Assembly: GCA_015523645.1 (NCBI GenBank)
Contig: WAJY01000149.1
Location: 1-15,957 of the forward strand
Length of the DNA: 15,957 bases
DNA from: Geoglobus sp.
GTDB taxonomy: Archaea > Halobacteriota > Archaeoglobi > Archaeoglobales > Archaeoglobaceae
Direction of reading: 5' to 3'
The notes under the pieces are model-generated. The model saw only the letters and a list, made by a program, of their open reading frames with translations. It did no database searches and had not been told where the DNA came from. The translations under genes and the position numbers were made by a program. The stretch's first letter is position 1; each line of letters begins with the position of its first letter. Shown here one piece after another: positions 7,128 through 12,772 of this stretch.

Positions 7128-7442
7128 TCACCTTACCTCATCAGAAATTTCCGTGTCTTCAGTTCTCAGAATGTATCTAAAGTTTCTCACAACCTCTGGT
7201 ATGTCTATTTCTGCAGGGCAGTATTCAACACAAGCTCCGCAACCAAGGCAGGAGAATATTCCTGCAACACTCTCAATTGTGGTTATTCCATTTTTCAGGG
7301 CAAAGATTACTGTGCCTATCCTCCCTCTCGGTGTGTAATTACGCTTTATTACGAAATTTGTAGGACAGGATACCTCACAGAAACCGCAGAAAGAACACTT
7401 TAGTGCATCCTTCAATACCCTATCTTTCAGTTTTCCAACCAA
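7128..7442 (-). CDS. Two-cluster [4Fe-4S] ferredoxin-type protein (N-terminal half of a split GlcF-like subunit)
   Basis: A 104 aa protein with two ferredoxin motifs, CSFCGFCEVSCP (C16, C19, C22, C26) and CLGCGACVEYCP (C65, C68, C71, C75). The about 40-residue linker between them contains TPRGRIG, as in the N-terminal domain of GlcF and related CCG proteins. It matches residues about 10-100 of the fused GlcF-like protein nearby, so it should form one functional subunit with the next gene. Translation starts at a TTG at 7442. The very strong AGGAGGTG at 7455-7448, which overlaps the stop codon of the upstream oxidase gene, supports this start. Its stop lies at the start of the CCG gene in a different frame, so the split is not a simple in-frame stop. 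Expected role: electron transfer from the flavin oxidase. Confidence 0.88.
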   Translation of the reverse strand: MVGKLKDRVLKDALKCSFCGFCEVSCPTNFVIKRNYTPRGRIGTVIFALKNGITTIESVAGIFSCLGCGACVEYCPAEIDIPEVVRNFRYILRTEDTEISDEVR

Positions 7443-7447
7443 ATCTA

Positions 7448-7455
7448 CACCTCCT
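7448..7455 (-). promoter_or_regulatory. Strong ribosome binding site overlapping a stop codon
   Basis: On the - strand AGGAGGTG begins inside the TAG stop of the glcD1 gene and ends five bases before a TTG codon. This fixes the TTG at 7442 as the ferredoxin start and suggests coupled translation. Confidence 0.75.
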
Positions 7456-8884
7456 ACACTATTTTTCCTGGATTGAGGATGTTTTTTGGATCAAACACTT
7501 TCTTAATTCCACGCATTATGTCCAGGGCTTTCTCACTCTTCCTGAAACGCATTTCCATTTCAAGACCCTCTTTTTTAAGCAGTCCTATTCCATGCTCTGC
7601 GCTTACAGTCCCCTCAAACTTCAGCGCGATCTTCATAATCTCAAAATAAAATTCCTTTGCCTTCTCAAACTTCTCAGGATCTTCGGTGGGAATGCATATT
7701 ATCGGATGAATGTTTCCGTCTCCAGCATGCCCTCCTATAAGAATCGCGAAGTCATACTTCTTTGCAACCTCCTTGATAGCCTTCACAACCTTGTGAAGCG
7801 TTGAAACAGGAACGGCAATATCTTCAATTAGCACAAATGTTGGGGTTTTTAGTTGTTGAAAGCCAAATTTCATTGACAATGGATAAAAAGCTCTTCTAAG
7901 CTCCATTATACCTTTTTCCTCCATTTCCTTTGAATTTTTTGCAAAAATAATATTCTTGCTCCTCTTTTTCAGTATCTCTGCAAGGTTATTCAGAACCCTT
8001 TCAGAAGCTTCATTGTTGCACTCCACTCCAATGATAAGCAAGTTTCCTTCCGCATCGGAGTTTATGATCTTTCTTCCAACCTCAACCACATCCTCATCCA
8101 GAAACTCCATGATTGCAGGCAAAATCCCGGATCTTTTTATATCAGCCACAGCAGACATGGCATCCTCAATCTTTTCAAAAAAAGCAGCGGCATAGACTAT
8201 GTTTTCAGGTGCTGGAACTATCTTCAGGAAAGCTTTTGTAACTATACCAAGAGTTCCCTCGCTCCCGACAATCAGTTTGGTCAGGTTGTATCCCTGCCTG
8301 CATTTTGTTGTTTTTGAGCCGATGTTGATGATATCGCCTGTTGGCAGAACGACCTCCAAGCCGAGAATCCAGTCAACTATGCTCCCGTACTTTGCCCCCC
8401 TCATTCCTCCCGCTCCGGTGTTTATCGCTCCTCCTATTGTTGCTGCCCTGTATGAGCCTGGATCTATTGGAAACATGTATTTGTACTTGCTTAATTCCTC
8501 TTCAAGCTCTATGAACCGAACGCCTGGCTGCACAGTTACGTATCCATCAACGATGTTTATTTCCTCAATCTTGTTCATTCTGCCAAAGTTCATGATTACT
8601 CCACCATTTGGCATTGATGAGCCACTCAGCTCGGTTGAGCTTCCCTGAGGATAAATTTTGATGTCCTTTTCATAGCACAGCTTTACAATTTTGGCAACTT
8701 GCTCGGTGTTTTCAGGATAAACAACAGCAATTCCCTTACCAACCATACCTGCGGCATCCTTTGAATGGAGAGCAATTAAAAGATCGTCAGTACTCACGTT
8801 ATCTTTACCAACTATCTTCCTGAGTTCATCCACCACCATTATAGTTATTTTGTTTTTAATAATAGTCTCTTTTTTGGTTGACAT
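7454..8884 (-). CDS. glcD: FAD-linked 2-hydroxyacid oxidase, GlcD family (copy 1)
   Basis: A 476 aa flavoprotein of the vanillyl-alcohol oxidase/GlcD family, which oxidises 2-hydroxyacids such as glycolate, D-lactate or 2-hydroxyglutarate to 2-oxoacids. The FAD-binding domain covers about 45-225, with VGSEGTLGIVTKA near its end. The C-terminal oxidase domain has the substrate/metal motif GGHAGDGNIHP, then SAEHGIGLLKKE and the closing FDPKNILNPGK. The FAD pyrophosphate loop is unusual: PQGSSTELSG (79-88) rather than the common PRGGGTSLSG found in copy 2. The ATG at 8884 has no ribosome binding site but an ATAAAAATT element lies about 27-36 bases before it, so a leaderless transcript is possible. 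Met16 (ATG at 8839) is an alternative that removes a Lys-rich N-terminal extension. It heads a three-gene unit with the split GlcF genes. Confidence 0.9.
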   Translation of the reverse strand: MSTKKETIIKNKITIMVVDELRKIVGKDNVSTDDLLIALHSKDAAGMVGKGIAVVYPENTEQVAKIVKLCYEKDIKIYPQGSSTELSGSSMPNGGVIMNFGRMNKIEEINIVDGYVTVQPGVRFIELEEELSKYKYMFPIDPGSYRAATIGGAINTGAGGMRGAKYGSIVDWILGLEVVLPTGDIINIGSKTTKCRQGYNLTKLIVGSEGTLGIVTKAFLKIVPAPENIVYAAAFFEKIEDAMSAVADIKRSGILPAIMEFLDEDVVEVGRKIINSDAEGNLLIIGVECNNEASERVLNNLAEILKKRSKNIIFAKNSKEMEEKGIMELRRAFYPLSMKFGFQQLKTPTFVLIEDIAVPVSTLHKVVKAIKEVAKKYDFAILIGGHAGDGNIHPIICIPTEDPEKFEKAKEFYFEIMKIALKFEGTVSAEHGIGLLKKEGLEMEMRFRKSEKALDIMRGIKKVFDPKNILNPGKIV

Positions 8885-8991
8885 GTGAACGGTTGTGCAG
8901 CTATGGCTGAATTTTTATGATTTTTGAAAATAATGTTAATAGATCGATAAAAATTAGTTAAAACATCATCAATTCTAACATCTCTCAAAAT

Positions 8992-9240
8992 TTACCCGCC
9001 AACTATAATTTGTCCTATCACTACCTCATCTTTCTCGGAAAGCCTGTAGTTTTCAAAGTCACTCCAGACAGATTTTTCATTCACAATTATCATCAACCTA
9101 CCGAATCTCTCCTTTAAGGAATACTTGCTGTCAACAATGTTGATTAGCTCTTCCAGAGTCCCATTTTCAAGTTCAAACTCCTCTCCGGTTTTTCCTGTAA
9201 CATTTCTTATTCCTGCAAGGTATTTTACCTTAACCTTCAT
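8992..9240 (-). CDS. MoaD/ThiS/SAMP-like beta-grasp sulfur carrier
   Basis: A small protein (82 aa from this start) with the ubiquitin-like beta-grasp pattern: it starts MKVKVKYLAGIRN, has a TLEELINIVD helix and ends in the diglycine IIVGG. The free C-terminal Gly-Gly is where such proteins are adenylated and carry thiocarboxylate sulfur. Likely roles are the small subunit of molybdopterin/tungstopterin synthase or a small archaeal modifier protein. The AOR-family tungstoenzyme encoded in the same region makes the pterin role attractive. The frame also has an ATG at 9261 (89 aa). The 9240 start is preferred because the family begins there and because an AAAATATTTTTA element at about 9262-9273 lies about 27 bases upstream, fitting a leaderless start. 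The gene sits between the two oxidase modules. Confidence 0.85.
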   Translation of the reverse strand: MKVKVKYLAGIRNVTGKTGEEFELENGTLEELINIVDSKYSLKERFGRLMIIVNEKSVWSDFENYRLSEKDEVVIGQIIVGG

Positions 9241-9261
9241 AGCTATCTTTAATCCCTCCAT

Positions 9262-9275
9262 TAAAAATATTTTAA
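9262..9275 (-). promoter_or_regulatory. Putative TATA box inside the operon, before the MoaD-like gene
   Basis: AAAATATTTTTA on the - strand lies in the 36-base gap after the fused glcF gene, about 27 bases upstream of ATG 9240. It could drive the sulfur-carrier gene separately from the fno-glcD-glcF unit. Confidence 0.35.
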
Positions 9276-9297
9276 TGTTTTTTCTATCATATTAGCC

Positions 9298-10578
9298 TCA
9301 AATTAGATAAACAGGATAGCCTTGCTCAAAGTTCGCTTTTTCCCAAGCTAGATTATCAACCAAGAATTCGGAAATGTCAAGCACCTCTTTTTGTCTGTGC
9401 AAATTCAGAAAACACACGGGACAGGCTGTGATTATTTTTCTTGCCCCTGTGTTTCTCAATTCCCCGTATCTTTTACTTGACACTCTCTCTGAAATTTCAG
9501 GAAAAATTGACTCAACGGGTCCACCACAGCACACCGAGTTTTTCCCACTATTTACGGGATACTTCACATTTGCAATGCTCCCTAGAATCTCCCTCGGTAA
9601 GTTGTATTCCTTTTTTCTGGTAAAAATGCATGGTTCATGGTAAGTTATTGTGTCTTCGCTCTCCCTGAATTCAAGCTCGGAAAGAAAATCCAAGTAGTGA
9701 ACAACCTCAAAATCAAACTGTATGTATTCTTTGTAGATGCTACCTAGAATGTGGTATGTGTGGGGGTCAATAGCAATTATTCTCCTGATGTTTTTGTCCT
9801 TCAGCCATTCTCTCACCTGAGTTGCATATTCCACAAATTCTTGGATGTATCCGAACTCATAAAGCAAGGTGCCAGGATAGGGCTCGTCTCCAAAGTATGA
9901 GAACTCTACTCCAGCATTTTTAAGCAGAATTGAAACATTTTTTATGCAAGCATCAAGCCTTTTTTTCAGATCTCTATCAACAAAATACTTTGAAAATCGC
10001 ACGATTCCAGGAACTTTCTCAGAAATTTTCAGGAATAAAACACCATATCTTCCTGTTTTTTGGAAGAACTCAATAAGACCTTGGGTGTATGCCATGATCT
10101 GGTACATATGACCTGTTAACAAAACAGTATCAGAATTCTGATCGAATTTCAGTTCTTTAGACCACTCTGCAATCTCTCTCCTTAAGCCAAGGGGGTTTTT
10201 GTACTTCATAATCGTATTGGAGAGAACCTTTGCAGCGGAAACAATCTGAGAGGTTTCAAATATGTTTTCATTCGCTACAATAAGTTGTTTGGCTATATTG
10301 CTAACATTTCCAGCATTAACATCTGCAGGGCAGATTTCATGACAAAGAGAACATTCAAGGCATGAGTAAAAGGCATTGCCAACGTTCAGTTCAATTCCAT
10401 TTGACTTCCTTTTCAGCAATCCTAATAATTCGTTTGCCAGAATAACCCTTCCCCTAGCCCCATAATAAAGAGAGTAGTCTTTTGCTTGGAGAGTTGGGCA
10501 TACAGCCTCACAGAAACCACATCTAATGCACTTCCCAGCCTCCTCGTCTAGTTTTGACACTATCTCCTTCATGCTCAT
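9298..10578 (-). CDS. glcF: GlcF-type Fe-S subunit, fused ferredoxin plus CCG domains (copy 2)
   Basis: A 426 aa protein with, in order, two ferredoxin motifs (C17/C20/C23/C27 and C73/C76/C79/C83), a degenerate first CCG repeat and a complete second one (C317, C350-C351, C386/C389). It is the expected electron-transfer partner of a GlcD oxidase, receiving electrons from FAD and passing them to a membrane carrier or another Fe-S protein. In the first repeat the usual cysteine positions read TGHMYQ (155-160) and IDPHT (270-274), the same replacements as in the split copy, so at most one CCG-type cluster is likely. No membrane helix is evident. The ATG overlaps the upstream glcD stop by four bases (ATGA). 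A second ATG two codons on (10572) has better spacing from GGAG and may be used instead. Confidence 0.9.
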   Translation of the reverse strand: MSMKEIVSKLDEEAGKCIRCGFCEAVCPTLQAKDYSLYYGARGRVILANELLGLLKRKSNGIELNVGNAFYSCLECSLCHEICPADVNAGNVSNIAKQLIVANENIFETSQIVSAAKVLSNTIMKYKNPLGLRREIAEWSKELKFDQNSDTVLLTGHMYQIMAYTQGLIEFFQKTGRYGVLFLKISEKVPGIVRFSKYFVDRDLKKRLDACIKNVSILLKNAGVEFSYFGDEPYPGTLLYEFGYIQEFVEYATQVREWLKDKNIRRIIAIDPHTYHILGSIYKEYIQFDFEVVHYLDFLSELEFRESEDTITYHEPCIFTRKKEYNLPREILGSIANVKYPVNSGKNSVCCGGPVESIFPEISERVSSKRYGELRNTGARKIITACPVCFLNLHRQKEVLDISEFLVDNLAWEKANFEQGYPVYLI

Positions 10579-11984
10579 GGCTCCTTGAGCACTTTTGTTG
10601 GATTCAGGATGTTATTCGGATCAAAAATTCTCTTTATCTGTCTCATGATGCTTACAGCTTCCTCAGATTTTCTGAATCTGTATTCTTCTACCAATAAATC
10701 TCTCTTTTCCAATCCTATGCCGTGTTCTGCCGAAACGCTGCCACCATGCTCCAATGCCATTCTCCCCATCTCATGGAGCAACTCCATAGCTTTTTTGAGG
10801 TTTTGCTCGTCTGAAAGGTCACAGAAAATATCTACATGGATGTTTCCCTCCCCGATATGCCCGAGCATCGGAGCCAGCATTTTATACTCCTCTATCTTGT
10901 TTTTTAAGGCTGTTAAAAAGGATGGTAGGTGAGATGGTGGGACAATTATGTCACTGGTGATTGTTGTCTCCGTGCTCTTCTCTCTCATATGCAGTAAAAC
11001 AGATCCCGCTCCCTTTCTTATCCTGTTGAGCTCCTCAATCATGACAGGATCATCGCTGTGCTGAACATCAACAGGATTTAGCGAATTCACGATATTAAGC
11101 ACGTTTTCAACAATCCGGTTAACCGACTCATCGGTGCATTCGAGATCTATTATCAGTGCATAGTTTCCAGAATCTGGGGCTTCAAAGTTCTCGATTTTTT
11201 TCAGAATGTCTATGTAGCTCTTGTCTATAAATTCAGCTGAAATTGGAGCGAATCTGCCTTTCTTAAGTCTCACAATAGCCTCACCAACCTTGCTTATCTC
11301 ATCCAGATATATCAGGAATCTCACTATCTTTTCTGGCTTTGGCCATATTTTCAGGTAGGCTTTTGTTATCACTCCAAGCGTCCCCTCGCTTCCGACAATC
11401 AGGGATGTCAGATCGTATCCAACCCTGTATTTCAGCGTTTTATTCCCAAATCTAAGTATTTGACCATTTGAGAGCACAACCTCAAGACCCAGAACCCAGT
11501 TCTTTACACTGCCATATCTCACACCCGTCAATCCGCTTGAATCGTTGGCAATTACACCACCTACTGTAGCGGCAACCGAGCTAGCAGGATCTGGAGGAAA
11601 AAAATAGCCGTAGTTTTCCTTTAAGTGATCATTGAGCTGTCCCAGCCTGACTCCTGCTTCAACCAGAGCGTAGTTGTCTTCCACATTCACCTCCAAGATT
11701 CTGTCCATTCTGGACAAACTTAGAACTATTCCATTTGCAAGTGGAACGGGTCCGCCTGTTAGAGAAGTGCCTCCTCCTCTCGGAACCACAGGAACCCTGT
11801 TTTCATTGCATACTTTCAGAATTTCTGACACTTCATTGCTATCTCCTGGTAAAACTACAGCTAAAGGTATTTCTCCAGCAAAAAGGGAAGCGTCATATTT
11901 GTATGGAAGTTTCTCAGAAGCAGATGTTATTACATGCTCGTCTCCCACAATTCTTCGAAGCTCTTCCACTATATCCTTGCTCAA
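10575..11984 (-). CDS. glcD: FAD-linked 2-hydroxyacid oxidase, GlcD family (copy 2)
   Basis: A flavoprotein of about 469 aa, paralogous to copy 1. It has the canonical FAD loop VPRGGGTSLTGGPVPL, then FPPDPAS...ATVGGVIANDSSG, VGSEGTLGVITKAYL, the C-terminal LGHIGEGNIHVD (a His-x-Gly-Glu-Gly-Asn variant of the usual HxGDGN), SAEHGIGLEKRDL and FDPNNILNP. It should oxidise a 2-hydroxyacid (glycolate, D-lactate or similar) to the 2-oxoacid. It overlaps glcF by four bases and follows fno after a gap of 8-17 bases, so it is co-transcribed with both. The open frame reaches GTG codons at 11993 and 11990. The TTG at 11984 is preferred because AAGGTGG (11996-11990) lies five bases before it and the protein then starts at the family-like LSKDIVEELRRIVG. 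The choice between these starts is uncertain. Confidence 0.9.
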   Translation of the reverse strand: MSKDIVEELRRIVGDEHVITSASEKLPYKYDASLFAGEIPLAVVLPGDSNEVSEILKVCNENRVPVVPRGGGTSLTGGPVPLANGIVLSLSRMDRILEVNVEDNYALVEAGVRLGQLNDHLKENYGYFFPPDPASSVAATVGGVIANDSSGLTGVRYGSVKNWVLGLEVVLSNGQILRFGNKTLKYRVGYDLTSLIVGSEGTLGVITKAYLKIWPKPEKIVRFLIYLDEISKVGEAIVRLKKGRFAPISAEFIDKSYIDILKKIENFEAPDSGNYALIIDLECTDESVNRIVENVLNIVNSLNPVDVQHSDDPVMIEELNRIRKGAGSVLLHMREKSTETTITSDIIVPPSHLPSFLTALKNKIEEYKMLAPMLGHIGEGNIHVDIFCDLSDEQNLKKAMELLHEMGRMALEHGGSVSAEHGIGLEKRDLLVEEYRFRKSEEAVSIMRQIKRIFDPNNILNPTKVLKEP

Positions 11985-12001
11985 GATCACCACCTTTTAA
12001 A

Positions 12002-12673
12002 TCATACAAATTTTATGCTTAATTCTTTCTTAATCTTGTTATTTACCATAACATTGAGCAATAGAGGTGTAATTGATTCGACCATTCGTGAATTTGAAAG
12101 TGAACCTCCATCAAATGCATTCAATCCCAGCTCTTTTGTGAGTTCAATTACTCTGTGTTTAGCATCTTCACTATCGCCACAAACCACAACATCACACGTA
12201 AAATTCTCGCTTATGTCCGCAAACCTCCTTGCAGGTATTGTTTGATAGGCTGAAACAACCTTATCATGCCCGAGAATTTTGGCAACCTTTTCAGCTGCCG
12301 ATCCTTCCGGTGGTGGAGTGAAGATGAAGGACTTGCCAACCTTTTCCATTGGAACAAGAGGGGATATGACAATTTTTTCAGCCAAAAAATCCTTTAGCTT
12401 TTCAACAACTCCAAAAGCATGCTCCCAAGGAAGTGTGAGAATAGCTATGTCAGCCTTTTTTGCTGCCTCCTCATTTGCCAGTCCAATTATATTTGACTCA
12501 TACCCAAAGTTTTCAAGGATTTTGCCATATTCTTCAGCTAACCTTTCAGCCTTTTCCTGCATTCTTGAGCCAACAATGACATTATATCCCAGAATGGAGA
12601 GCCTGAGACTAAGACCCTTACCTAGATTGCCTGTTCCACCAATGCATGCAATTCTTTTATCGGCATTTACCAT
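12002..12673 (-). CDS. fno: F420H2:NADP+ oxidoreductase
   Basis: A 223 aa cytoplasmic enzyme that transfers hydride reversibly between reduced coenzyme F420 and NADP+. It closely resembles the characterised Archaeoglobus Fno (recalled, not searched). The N-terminal Rossmann loop is ACIGGTGNLGKGLSLRL (9-25), and GSR (35-37) would bind the 2'-phosphate of NADP. TLPWEHA (80-86), VISPLVPM (102-109), the VSAYQTIPARRFA segment (140-152), VVVCGD (162-167) and the late LSNSRMVESITPLLLN (192-207) all match the family. It is the first gene of the unit leading into glcD2 and glcF2. This is an unusual setting, since Fno is normally a stand-alone housekeeping gene, and a second copy elsewhere in the genome is likely. 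A TATA-like AAAAAATAAAAAGG lies about 30-40 bases upstream of the ATG. Confidence 0.92.
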   Translation of the reverse strand: MVNADKRIACIGGTGNLGKGLSLRLSILGYNVIVGSRMQEKAERLAEEYGKILENFGYESNIIGLANEEAAKKADIAILTLPWEHAFGVVEKLKDFLAEKIVISPLVPMEKVGKSFIFTPPPEGSAAEKVAKILGHDKVVSAYQTIPARRFADISENFTCDVVVCGDSEDAKHRVIELTKELGLNAFDGGSLSNSRMVESITPLLLNVMVNNKIKKELSIKFV

Positions 12674-12772
12674 GTGTAACGATTTCTTTTCAAATCCTTT
12701 TTATTTTTTGGGGTAGTATATTCACAGTAATCTTTTAATGTTTTCTAAACTCAGGAAACTAGTGGTGATATT
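12674..12772. promoter_or_regulatory. Divergent promoter region between fno and aor
   Basis: This 99-base gap must hold promoters for both directions. On the - strand AAAAAATAAAAAGG (about 12700-12713) is TATA-like for fno. On the + strand TCTTTTAATG (12731-12740) could serve aor. An imperfect inverted repeat GTTTTC-N8-GGAAAC (12740-12759) overlaps the expected aor transcription start and recalls the palindrome before the glycerate kinase gene. Confidence 0.45.
12763..12769 (+). promoter_or_regulatory. Ribosome binding site supporting a TTG start for aor
   Basis: TGGTGAT, with the same GGTGAT core as upstream of gldA and the transporter, ends three bases before the TTG at 12773. No ATG is available in frame near this point. 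Confidence 0.65.

Noticed and set aside
7120..7135. Possible sequencing frameshift joining the ferredoxin and CCG genes
   Set aside because: The overlap carries a well-spaced AAGGTGA site and an ATG, so a genuine split with coupled translation explains it better. It is kept as a test under the split-GlcF finding.
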